Position numbers and translations under genes: made by a program
The notes under the pieces: model-generated
The model's database searches: none
Seen by the model: only the letters and a program-made list of their open reading frames with translations
What the model was told of the DNA's origin: nothing
NCBI RefSeq assembly: GCF_963678635.1
Contig: NW_026971509.1
Span: 186,001-250,000, forward strand
DNA: 64,000 bases
Reading direction: 5' to 3'
Source of the DNA: Symsagittifera roscoffensis
Lineage: Eukaryota > Xenacoelomorpha > Acoela > Convolutidae
Part shown: in pieces, positions 33,443 to 45,313 of the stretch
Layout of the letters: every line of letters begins with the position of its first letter
Position numbering within the stretch: position 1 is the stretch's first letter

Positions 33443-36400
33443 TAGTGATTGTGTTCAAGGGTTGGAGAAGAGTAAATCGATCCACAAGGTTCAGGTATAA
33501 ATAGAACGCAAGTAGTTCGTTAGATACTATTTTAAACTTACTGAGTTTAAGATTTATCCTGGGTCAGCTAAGAGGAGGGTTCAAGTGAAGGATGAATAAC
33601 CGAAGTTCTTCACTGTTTAGCCTAATTTGAATGGTTAGTGTTATTAAAAATTTCTATTAGTCCTGGGTCTTTTGAAAAGGTTGGGTAGTGAATCGACGTT
33701 TGAGGTCGTTAGACACTTGATAAGTGGTTGGGGGAGAACAAAATTGTTCTTTTTGATCCAAGGATAAGCCTCGATGATCAGAATTTAAAATTAATAAAAT
33801 AGAAAATTTATATAGATTCAAGGAAAGCCTTGATGATCAGAGTTTAAAATTGTTAAATATGAAAATTTGTTTAGATCCAAGGAAAGCCTTGATGATCTGG
33901 TTTAAGATTTTAAAAAATTAGGTTTAAAATGGTTTAAACTTATTTGGTAAAAGGATTTAGTTTTTGATGATGTTAGTTGGCTTATGATTGCCGTTATATG
34001 TTTTGGTGATGAAGCTGGAATAACAGGATGATTTATATAAACTAATGATTTATTGTCTTGCTACTAATTTTTATTTTTAATTTCAAAAAGTATTTTTCAA
34101 ATGTGTTTTATATAGTACTGCAGAGTTTGAGGGAACGATTTGAGATCTTTTTATCAATCTTTATTGTACAATAGTAATTTTCTTTTAGAGCCTGAAATAA
34201 TCATTGAAGGTTTGCTTCAAGGGTTTTATGTTTGCAAATGAAAACCTAAATTCATTGCTAATAAGATTCTAAATATAAAAGTTTGTGTTGGCTTTTTCCG
34301 TACAACCATGAAAATAAATGGTAAGTTTCTATGTAGACGTATGTCGTCTCTTGTCCGAGGTCTTTTTCCAATACCGGGTAGTTCTCGTATTGTGCGTAAT
34401 AGCGGCTCTGATCTTTTGAGTCGTAGAGACATTTCAATTAAGTTATTGACATGTAACATTTTGAAAATGTTTTGTCTATTTTCTAATCTATATTTGGTTA
34501 ATTCTAAGCTATTAAGGTCTTTATTCGAGACTTATGGTCGCACCAGATGAGTTAGGTCCACTGGGGTTAACTCAAAGAGTAATTTCGGATAGGGTATACC
34601 GTCTGCTCGTCACGCTATCTTATTTTCGGCCGGATAGATTCGTGCAACTTCTTATCTAATACCGATCCTAATCTTACTCTTATATCTACTAGGCTCAGGG
34701 TGTTTAACTAGTCTCTGCTAGGCTCAATAGATCTAGAGTATACTGGCTTATTGCGACTGCTGAAGTTCTCTTAAAGAGGTAACTAATTTCTAAGTTAAAT
34801 TCAAATCTCTCTGGTGCTGAAATCACAAGTAATTTCAGCACTTACAAATAAGTGGGTTGTTAGTTAGATGGATTATGATTGGTTAATATTAAATACTTTA
34901 CGATGGTAAAATATCTAATTTATCCAATAATAAAATGTAGTTTATATCAAGTTCCAATATAGACCAATGAAGAAACCATTAAAAACACGAAAAACATTCA
35001 CAACAAATCATTTTGCAGAGCACAATTATAATTATGTAAATCCATCACAAACAACTCATCCTCCCCGAATAAATATGCAAAATCATTTTTTTTTCAATAA
35101 AAATGAATTTTTCAATTACTTCAACAAATTCAGTAAATTTCCATGACTATCCACATCCCTCACAAGATCAGAGTGAAAATCACCCATTTTTCCAACAAAA
35201 TAGAAATAAACAACAAACACCATATTATTCATCAAATTATTTATCATCAGATGATGACGATTATTAACAACCAGTTGTTTTTGCAACAACAACACAAGAA
35301 GATCTTTCACAAAAACCTCGACAAAATCAAGCATCTCAAAACATAAAATTTCGTCCACAAAATTCAGCTAATACACAATGTTATCAACCATTGCACATGC
35401 AAAATCAAAACGGTACACAACCCTACCAACCAGCACAATCACAAAACCCGGTCAGTATGCATTCTTACCAACGAACACACATGCAAAACGAAATACCACT
35501 ACCATATTATTTACAACAACATGAAATAACAAAAAATCAACCTACAAACTTTTCACAAATACCAAATGCCGCAGAATCACTACATATGACAATGAATCCA
35601 TACCTAATGGGTGGATCGTCAATAACATCAAATAAACCCTTGATGGTACTTACAGGCAGAGACCCTGAATACTCTGTAGAAGATTACTTAAATGCAATCA
35701 CAGCAATTTTAATTTTAAATATGGGACCTGAACCAATTAATACACCACTTAACCTAATTGGATACATAGACGCACAGCGTTAAAACCAACAACATTTGAT
35801 GGCGCAGCTCAAAAATGGTTTTCAGTTTTACCTATAGATATTAAATCAGATTGGAAAATATTCACGCAAAAGTTTTCAAAAATGTTTGATTCTGAAAGAA
35901 ACAAACAACATCAAAGAGTTTTATGTAATGAAATTCGTAGAGTACCATACAAAACAATTAAACAAATAGCAGTTAGAATCAAAACACTAGTTCGAAAAGC
36001 ATATTCGCTTAACACTCATGATTATAAAAACACGAAAATGACAGAATTTTTAATGATGACTCTGACACCTCAATTAAGGAAAATAGCTATTAAAGGTGAG
36101 CATCACATCCCTCCTCAATTCGAGAACCAGATTTAGATTTTAGAAAACTAGTTGATAAACTGGAATAAGCAGAAATCACGATGAACTCCAAGAAACAGAA
36201 AATATTAAACTACAAAATGTCAATAGAACAGAAACAAAAACTACACATTTAAACAACATACAAGATTCAGATAAAGATCTATCTGAAAAAATTACTGAAA
36301 CTTTAAACATAAATGAGAAAAGTCCAAATTTCAAAGGTAAACCATCTTTCACAAAATGGTGTAATTATTGCCAAAGATACGGACACAGCATTGTCGAATG

Positions 36401-38999
36401 TAGACAAAACAACAAGATAATCAAAATAGACCACCAAAAAACAAAGAACCAAATAAATCATTCTACCAATACATGAAAAAAGACCAAAATTTACCAAAAA
36501 AAAATAATCATAGTAATAACAGCTCTGGTAAACCACTTCCAAATAATTCAAATTATTCAAGAATTCAATCACTTTAAAACTCTAGTTATAGAGGTAGATC
36601 ACCAGAACAAAGAAATTTACGATATTTCTCACAAAATAGATATATTCGATCAATAGTCAGAATAATCAGTATCGAAACAACTATTCACGATCAAATTAAA
36701 CAGAAGAGAATATTAGTTTGATACCAGTTCCCATTCAAATTCTAGGAATAGACACTATTCAAACGATAGATCACGAAACTCATCATACAATAGAAACAGA
36801 AACTATTCAAACAATAGGAATAAAAGCTATTCAAATAACCGAAATAAACGTTACCAAAACAATAGATCAAGAAATAATTCATACAATAGATTTAACTATC
36901 AACGAACAAATAACAACCACTATCATAATAGATCACGAAATATTTCACAAAATAGGAATCCAAATTATAACAATCAACAAAGAAATTATTCTCAGTCTCC
37001 TCATGGGAATAATAATCGATATTCCGATTCCCAACACAAGTATAGAAGCAACACACCGAAACATCAAAGACAAATTAATCAAGTACAAACAACTGAAGAA
37101 ACAAATTCAGACCCCCCTGGTATCGATGATACAGGAAGTTCTGAATTACCATTAAATCACATTAATTGTGAATCAACAGACAGTCAATACCATCTCAGTT
37201 AATTTGATAACCGTTGAAAATGACTATCTTCATAAATTTACAAATATCAATTGGAACTTCTTCTTTAGATTATTACACTAGACCTATTAGTAATAATGTA
37301 CCAATTACACAAGAAGTAAATGAAATTAACACTCTAATTAAACCCAAAAAAGACGAAGTACAATGTTCAAGTACAATCCACATTTATGAGAATATACGAA
37401 AAGAACTACCAAGAGAAATTTTTGGACAATTTTTTATTTTTCTTAGAAAGTCCAACAAGTTAAGAATTTCAACCACCAGACGTTTAAATTAGATTTTTTA
37501 ATCGACTCAGGAGCAGAATCAAATATCATCAATATCCCCACTTGGAAGAAAATCAAAACATTACACCCAAAATTAATACCTATGAAAACAGCCATTAAAT
37601 TAGCAACAGTACAAGGCTGAACATTAATTAATTATAGAAAAATCCAATTTTTCATTGTTCCCACTAGAATAATGGAACAAAATGAAATCCTAAACAAACC
37701 ACAAACCTTTTAAGCAAACATTGCAAATAACAGATATAAAACACAATATCATTGGCATACCGTTCATAACTAAATATATTTCCACAATAAACATTCTAAA
37801 GAGTAAAATCCATATAAATGACAAGTAAACAAGAAGGAAGAACACAGCCTTAACATTCCTTCAAAGATTAAACAAACAACCACCATTGTTCTCCAAATTT
37901 TACCCTATTTTCAATCAATAACGAAAATACCTGAAACCACTATCAGGAAATGTAAATAACTTTCCACTCAAACAAGTTCACCAGTATGATAAAAACCAAA
38001 ACAAACAACATCTCTTTATGTCAGACTTTGAATTTGAACCCATTCATAAATTTTTTCGAATCACAATATCATCCATAAAATACATGAAACATTCAAACTC
38101 CGATATTACTTCGTTTCACGTATATAATAGTTCAACATACCAGATAACCATACCTATAGGACTCTTAGGATATTGTGAAACAAATGCCACAACTTCACCC
38201 ACAAACGAAGTAGCATATCGAGTCAAAAATATATTACAACTACTAGACACAAGTCAATCAACAATTCTTGATGAAGAATTATCAATAAATAATACAATAA
38301 AAATGAAAAAAGAAACACAGATTATTTCACAAAAACACCATATTTTTAACCGACTTTCAATAAAACCAACTACACAAAAGAATAACAAAAATTTTTAACA
38401 TTGTTTAATATTCAACACTCACAAATAACACAAGACGAATTTGACAGGCTAGCCAAACAACTAATAAAATATCCAACAGTTTATTCTACATCAAAATTTG
38501 GTGTTGGAAAAGTTAGTTCACCACTATATTTACATTTAAAAACTGACGCAATTTTCAAAAAACAAAGAGCAAGTAAAGTACCAATACACTTATATGATAA
38601 AGTAAACAGACTACTTGACATTTCAGAACAATATGAAAATATATCCTCAGTACATAAAGAAGAACAACCAAAAGGTAACACCTTTATCAACCAGATTATC
38701 ATCCTAGCTAAAGGATAATCACTAAAAAAAGTTCTAGGCGCTAGATATCTCAATTCACTTATTGACGAATCCAAATGCAATTGGCCTATTGGACCCATTC
38801 AAGTAATTCTAACAAATATAAATGGTAAATATTACACAAGTGCAGACATTAATAGTGCATACAATCAAATGCCATTAGATGAACAGTCACGACGATTAAT
38901 ACAATTCGTTATTGAAAGTCAACAAAACGAATTCAATAGATTATTCTATGGAATTTCCATAGGATTAGCAGCTTTTTCAGCTTTTATGAGTAATATTTT
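33443..38999. repeat. 5.56-kb tandem duplication, unit 2
   Basis: Starts TAGTGATTGTGTTCAAGG, as at 27879. Between the units lie 10 extra bases CGTGATTGTG (33433-33442), nine of which copy the adjacent GTGATTGTG. Includes a second copy of the B leader ORF (34226-34459), primer-binding site (34528-34545) and 5' LTR (34548-34956), all on the minus strand, then copy A gag-pol on the plus strand. Confidence 0.95.
34961..38398 (+). pseudogene. Copy A gag and protease, second copy (unit 2)
   Basis: Near-identical repeat of 29397-32831: capsid parts at 35391-35783 and 35882-36136, zinc knuckle at 36360-36401, R/N/S/Y-rich repeat with alternative frame 36718-37155, DSGA at 37504-37515, linker 38018-38398. 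It shares the same frameshifts and stops, so the damage came before the duplication. The only length change I saw is one added CAA codon (QQ for Q in the YYLQQHE segment near 35517). Confidence 0.85.
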
Positions 39000-39291
39000 T
39001 AGACCACTTATACTCAAGAAAAATGCAGTCACATATTAAGACGATGTTTTCATGCAATCACAAACTAAAGATGAATTGTTTCTAGTTTTAGAACAGTACC
39101 ATCAAATACTCAAAAAAGAAAAGATGAAAGCAGCCCCGGACAAGTCACATTTTTTCCTAACACGCGTAAAGTTTTTTGGACACATTATTGAGAGAAACAC
39201 TATAAATCCATTAAAATCACGCCTAGACGCAATTCAAAACTTCAGCCATCCACAACTAAAAAGAAAATCCAAGAATTCCTTGGAATGTTAA
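38401..39291 (+). pseudogene. Reverse transcriptase of copy A
   Basis: Ty3/gypsy-type RT with the palm strand YYTSADINSAYNQMPLDE, the FYGISIGLAAFSAFMSN segment, and the catalytic box at 39034-39045, where the second codon of Y-x-D-D is a TAA stop. Downstream FFGHIIERNTINPL (about 39175-39215) is the conserved strand after the catalytic box. The stop in the active site plus a TAA at 39289-39291 rule out a functional product from this copy. Confidence 0.85.
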
Positions 39292-39720
39292 ATTTCTTGA
39301 GTAATTATGTATACAAAATGCAATTATACTTTAAAACTTTCTATAACATCCTTAGACAGCAAAATAACTTTGAATGTACTACCAAACATCAAACACGATT
39401 TGAAGAAATTAAAAAATTTTTAACAGAACAAATATTAAATACAATCCCAGATCCAAATCAACCATTTTACGCAATGTGCGATGCTTCAAATTTTGGCATC
39501 AACGCAGCATTACACAATCACAATGAATCTTATATCAGCAAACTCTCGATTATTTACACAAGCTGAACTACGACTCTCTACTCTTATGAGAGAATGTACA
39601 GCTTTAATATATACACTTACAGAATATGAATTTCTGATACTTGGATCAAAACATCCAACAGATCTTTTTACAGATCACAATTATATTTCTTTTCTCACAA
39701 AAATCAAATTCAAACCATAA
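39285..39720 (+). pseudogene. RNase H region of copy A
   Basis: After the RT thumb a short helix region (LNFLSNYVYKMQLYF) is followed by FYAMCDASNFGINAAL (about 39469-39516), the Asp-containing first strand of the Ty3/gypsy RNase H domain. Then come an Arg/Glu-rich helix (STLMRECTALIYTL) and TDLFTDHNYISFL, matching the usual xFTDHxxL motif. Two overlapping frames show a frameshift near 39540. Confidence 0.8.
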
Positions 39721-40513
39721 AGTTTACAGATTTCAATTAGTTCTAATGAAATTCCCAAACCTACATAATAGTTTGGATAGCAGGAAAAAACCTTGCATTA
39801 CCAGACACTCTTAGTAGAAACACACCACCTGAACAACTAACAAAGGAAAACAACAGTTGAAAAACCACAAAATATAAAATTCTATCTCACTAAAGATGAA
39901 ACTTCACCACGATTGTAATGAAAATATGCAGTAAAAACAGATATAGATCAATCACATAAACAATTTGCAAAATTTCCCATTTTATTTAGATTGTCAAAAT
40001 AATCACTAAGAAGTTGATTTATTAGGTACATCCACATTTAAACCAATCCCATATTCACAATGGATAAAGAATAATACCTAACAAAAGAAAATCAAACAAC
40101 AACCACACAAAAAAGATCATTTCCCATTATTAGAAAAAGAAAATTTAACTGACATCATAAAACTATCAGGACCAACAACAAATGATTTAAAAAACACAGT
40201 AAATCAAGTTTTTAACCTTCATGTCCTACTCAAAACCATTCCCCTATCAAAATTAGAAGTCGAAAAGTTTTTCTACCACCAACAGAAACAATTAACTACA
40301 ATTACTAAACCTTGACCTTGTCATTAGACAACTCAAATCATGGCACAAATTTAAAACAAAACCAGCAAAAGCAAAGCTGTTAAAACAATTTTAGGAAATA
40401 AAACACTCGTTCGATACTTCAGAAAATTTAATAATACAACTAAAAATGAAAGCACAGATCTTTTAGAATATCAAACACCTAATTTAAAAGTACCCTGTTT
40501 TCCCCTAAGTAAG
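39721..40513 (+). pseudogene. RNase H-integrase connection of copy A, degraded
   Basis: Coding traces only, including DTLSRN (near 39800), the sequence that normally ends the RNase H domain of Ty3/gypsy elements. Many stops. The last part (about 40246 on) corresponds to the point where the deletion in copy B ends. Confidence 0.5.
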
Positions 40514-41437
40514 ATGTTGATAGCATTCAACATATCACACACAGAACAGACAAAAGGACACTCAGGATCAGAAAAGACATACTCAATTTTTACACAAAAT
40601 TTTTACCTCCCAAATGCACCAATTTGGATTAAAGTATTATGCAACGATTGCATAATATGTCATTTAAATAAACCTTATTCCAATCAAAAACAAATAGCAG
40701 AGACACAAGATTTTAAAAGACAAAGTCTATATTTCAATCATAGAATTTCATTTGACACAAATTGACCAATTTCATCATCCTCCGAAGGAAATTCTTATAT
40801 TATGGTCATTTTCGATGCCTTTACGCACTATGTAGCACTTAATCCAGTACCACATTGTAATGCTTATTACGCATACACAACATTTTACAAACATTGGATA
40901 GCTAAATTCGGACTACCCGAAATACTAGTCACAGATAAAAGCACAGAATTTATAAATAATGAATTCATCACACTATGCCACTTATATAATATCAAACATA
41001 AACCACGTACATCTCATGCACCATGGACAAATGGATTAGTCGAAGGTATGAACCGTTCATTACAAGAATACCTTAGATGTATCATTAATGGAAATGATAC
41101 ACGATACACTGAATGGTCAACAGATGTAAAACTATTCCCCTTATCCTATAATTCACAAATCACAACAACCTCAGGAATGTCACCAAATACAAAAGCCACG
41201 AATGTCATCATGAATGTTAATCAAAAGCCACGACGAAAACCAATTACGTTTACAGCAAATGCACATAAAAAGACACCAGGTTATTATAAACCAAATAAAG
41301 ATTCAAAAGGTTATAATCTCTCACTACATACACATGATGACGACCACTTTCATCATCCACAAATTTTAAAATTAGTTTCCGGCACACGTACCGAATGGAT
41401 TTTAATTAGAGATAAAAAGCATACAGGAATTTACTAA
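40514..41437 (+). pseudogene. Integrase core of copy A
   Basis: Zinc-binding part with KGHSGSEKT and CNDCIIC (40514-40765). The first catalytic Asp is in HRISFDTN, followed by a stop at 40763-40765 (TGA). The core resumes at 40802 with VIFDAFTHYVALNP, LVTDKSTEFINNEF (second Asp) and HAPWTNGLVEGMNRSLQEYL (catalytic Glu). This is the most complete integrase core in the window, but it is interrupted by the stop and by a local rearrangement after GMSPN (41180-41220). Confidence 0.85.
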
Positions 41438-42050
41438 AATCTAACGTAGAAATTGTTACAAAGACAAAATGTAAACAACCAATCAATTCACATTTATGCC
41501 AGCCACAGATTTCAAAACTAGAACTATTGTTTTAAAAACCAATTTCAATACACAAGAAGGAATCTCCAAAAAATTACAACCACTACGAAAAGGACCATAC
41601 AAATAATTGATAAATCTACTGAAGTAACATACAAACTTACTGACTCCAATAAAAAGAAATTTTTCAACACCGTAACAACCTGTTACCTTATTATCCAAAA
41701 GAAAACGCAATCCGCGAATTAATTCAATTATATTTTTTCACAAGTTTACAAATAGTTCAAAACAATCCACAAACGGAACAAAATCAAAACGTTAATAACA
41801 ATAAAAATCAAAAAACAATCCAACAGCAAAACGCAAACCCTCAAATATCTAACACACCAGAACCACAAATATCTCAAAAAGAAAGAAAAAATTGAAAAAT
41901 CACAGAGAAAAATTTACCACAGGATCAACAACAAAAATCCGAACATAGAGAATCATCACGACTTAGAAGTCAGCCACGAAAAAACTACAAGACATTCATC
42001 CCACAATCTAAAATATTCAAGAAAGTGGAATTTCAAAAACAACTTTAATT
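41438..42050 (+). pseudogene. Integrase C-terminal tail, duplication unit 1
   Basis: Contains FMPATDFKTRTIVLKTNF and a damaged GPY/F region (LRKGPYK, followed by a shift) around 41580-41610, then a Gln/Asn-rich end. Equivalent to 43541-44140, which is better preserved. Confidence 0.6.
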
Positions 42051-42870
42051 TTGATTAACGTCAAACTTTTTAATCATTATAAACTCTCACTTTTCCGTAA
42101 AAACATGCTGAAAACATACTTGAAAAATTCTAGTTCAAATTTAGCCAATAGAATTCATTCAAATCTGTCACCTTATTATCTCTAACACAGACTCATTAGC
42201 CGACAGATATAAATCCCCAGGCATATCTATAACTATAACTTTACGATCTCCAGGTCCAAAATAAGCACCTTGCTAGAACGTGACAACTAAAATAAACACT
42301 ACTTCAATATTACAACCCTTCCCTATCAAATAATGCAAAGATCAACATTACTTTCCCAGTTCAGACCTCAAAAACCCTCCAACCAAAAATAACAAATTAG
42401 CCTAAAGCAAAAAAGATCTATGATCATTTGGCCAAATATTTCAAAGATATCCCCAATTATCCCACAAATAAAAACAAATTTATAAAGACCTCCCGAACAC
42501 CATAAATTAAATCCTCAGCAATTTTTGACAAAACTCAACCCACTTGTCAAAAAATCAATAAATAATCCGACCACACTTGAATTTTGCCCAAAAGTTTCAA
42601 AAATATTCGACAAAACGAAACATTTCTTAAATGCTTCTTTCTATCACAGTCGATAACTTAAAATGAATACTTTCAAAACATTTCACAAAATTTTCTTTTC
42701 TATTTAAACTTTTGCTATTCTTTTTCATTGAAACTTTTGAAGCCCTAATAATCCTTTTCATAGTTTTTTGCAATCTTTTTTAAATTTTCTATTCCCTTTG
42801 TGAAATATACCTCCAACTTTCCCAAATCCTTGACCACATCCACCGGTACGATAACACAAAATCTATTTAA
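42051..42870 (+). other. pol-env spacer of copy A, unit 1
   Basis: No coding trace. AT-rich, with words shared with the copy B spacer (for example CCAGGCATATCTATAACTAT near 42216). The second copy is at 44141-44962. Confidence 0.5.
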
Positions 42871-43265
42871 ATGATTCGAACCATTTTTAGTCGAAAAGTT
42901 ATTTTTCTATCATTCATAAATTTTCTCACATTTTTAACATCCCTTATCATGACAATGGGCAAATGTATGAAAAAGGCAATGGTCGCATTCTCCTTAGCAA
43001 CTATTCTTTTGATACTTTTCATTGAAGAGTATTATAATAAACATAAGGTTTCCCTTTAAGATTTAAACATTCAAACTATTTTTCAAAATTGCTAATCAGT
43101 CACCACCAAAACAGTCCCCACCAACAAATTCCCAAGAAAGTCCAATAACACCTACAACTACCCAAAATCACCAATCATCAACACGCATTTCTTTTCAAGA
43201 CAACCCATACACTTTTGAAGAACGACACGCACGATTATCTGAACCATTAGAACCAGTTAATCGCC
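42871..43265 (+). pseudogene. Env N-terminal fragment in duplication unit 1
   Basis: Starts MIRTIFSRKVIFLSFINFL, a signal/anchor-like hydrophobic start matching copy B at 19564. Open for 62 codons, then broken and cut off at the duplication junction (43265), where integrase sequence resumes. It cannot give a full protein. Confidence 0.6.
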
Positions 43266-45313
43266 AAATCACAACAGCCTCAGGAATGTCACCATACGAA
43301 ATGGTTTTAAATCAAAAGCCACAAAAACCAATTAAGTTTACAGTAAATGCACATAAAAATACACAAGGTTATTATCAACCAAATAAAAATTCAAAATGTT
43401 ATAATCTACCACTACACACACATGATGACGACCACTTTCATCATCCAAAATTTTTAAAACTAGCTTCCGGCACACATACCGAATGGATTTTAAATAGAGA
43501 TAAAAAGCATAAAGAAATTTACTAAAAAGTAACGGAGAAATTGTTACAAAGACAAAATTTAAACAAACAAATCAATTCACGCTTTATGCCAGCCACAGAT
43601 TTAAAAACTGGAACTATTGTTTTAAAAACCAATTTCAATACACAAGAAGGAATCTCCAAAAAAATACACCCACTACGAAAAGGACCATACCAAATAATTG
43701 ACAAACCTACTGAAGTAACATACAAACTTACTGACTCCAATAAAAAGAAATTGTTCAACACCGTAACAACTTGTTACCTTATTATCCAAAAGAAAACGCA
43801 ATCCGCGAATTAACTCAATTATATTTTTTCACAAGTTTACAAATAGTTCAAAACAATCCACAAACGGAACAAAATCAAAACGTTAATAACAATAAAAATC
43901 AAAAAACAATCCAACAGCAAAACGCAAACCCTCAAATATCTAACACACCAGAACCACAAATATCTCAAAAAGAAAGAAAAAATTGAAAAATCACAGAGAA
44001 AAATTTACCACAGGATCAACAACAAAAATCCGAACATAGAGAATCATCACGACTTAGAAGTCAGCCACGAAAAAACTACAAGACATTCATCCCACAATCT
44101 AAAATATTCAAGAAAGTAGAATTTCAAAAACAACTTTAATTTTGATTAACGTCAAACTTTTTAATCATTATAAACTCTCACTTTTCCGTAAAAACATGCT
44201 GAAAACATACTTGAAAAATTCTAGTTCAAATTTAGCCAATAGAATTCATTCAAATCTGTCACCTTATTATCTCTAACACAGACTCATTAGCCGACAGATA
44301 TCAATCCCCAGGCATATCTATAACTATAACTTTACAATCTCCAGGTCCAAAATAAGCACCTTGCTAAAACGTGACAACTAAAATAAACACTACTTCAATA
44401 TTACAACCCTTCCCTATCAAATAATGCAAAGATCAACATTACTTTCCCAGTTCAGACCTCAAAAACCCTCCAACCAAAAATAACAAATTAGCCTAAAGCA
44501 AAAAAGATCTATGATCATTTGGCCAAATATTTCAAAGATATCCCCAATTATCCCACAAATAAAAACAAATTTATAAAGACCTCCCGAACACCATAAATTA
44601 AATCCTCAGCAATTTTTGACAAAACTCAACCCACTTGTCAAAAAATCAATACATAACCTGACCACACTTGAATTTCGACCCAAAAGTTTAAAAAATATTA
44701 GACGAAACAAAACACTTCTCAAATGCTTCTTTCTATCACAGTCAATAACTTAAAATGAATACCTTCAAACCATTTCACAAAATTTTCTAGTCTACTAAAA
44801 TTTTTGCTATTCTTTTTCATTGAAACTTTTGAAGCCCTAATATCCCTTTCCATAAATTTTTGCAATCTTTTTTTAAGTTTCTATTCCTTTGTGAAATATA
44901 CCTCCAAATTTCCCAAATCCTTGACCACAACCACAGGTACGATAACACAAAATCTATTTAAATGATTCGAACCATTTTTAGTCGAAAAGATATTTTTCTA
45001 TTATTCATAAAACTTTCTCACATTTTAACCTCCCTAATCATGACAATGGGCAAATGTATAAAAAGGCAATAGTCACATTCGCCTTAGCAACTATTCTTTA
45101 GATGTTTTTTATTGAAGAGTATTTTAAAAAACATAAGATTTCCCTATAAGATTTAAACACTCAAATAACTTTTCAAAATTGCTAAGCAATCACCACCAAA
45201 ACAGTCTCCACCAACAACTTCCCAAGAAAGTCCAATAACACCTACAACTACCCAAAATCACCAATCATCAACACGCGTTTCTTTTCAAGACAACGCATTA
45301 GAACCAGTTAATC
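43266..45313. repeat. 2.1-kb tandem duplication in copy A, unit 2
   Basis: Second copy of 41157-43265. Divergence is visible throughout (more than between the 5.56-kb units), so this duplication is the older of the two. Unit 2 keeps GMSPYEMVLNQKP at 43286, where unit 1 has a scrambled stretch. Confidence 0.9.
43286..44140 (+). pseudogene. Integrase C-terminal tail, duplication unit 2
   Basis: Open parts are 43286-43525 (GMSPYEMVLNQKP, then a His/Asp-rich HTHDDDHFHHPKFLKL), 43541-43813 with LRKGPYQIIDKPTEVTYKL (the GPY/F motif), and 43771-43986 (Gln/Asn-rich). The motif identifies a Ty3/gypsy-type integrase end. Confidence 0.75.

Larger units (their letters stand above)
41157..43265. repeat. 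2.1-kb tandem duplication in copy A, unit 1
   Basis: Covers the integrase C-terminus, the pol-env spacer and the first part of env. Repeated at 43266-45313. The junction at 43265/43266 joins GAACCAGTTAATCGCC (env) to AAATCACAACAGCCTCAGG (integrase). The second unit ends with the same GAACCAGTTAATCG at about 45303. Confidence 0.9.
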
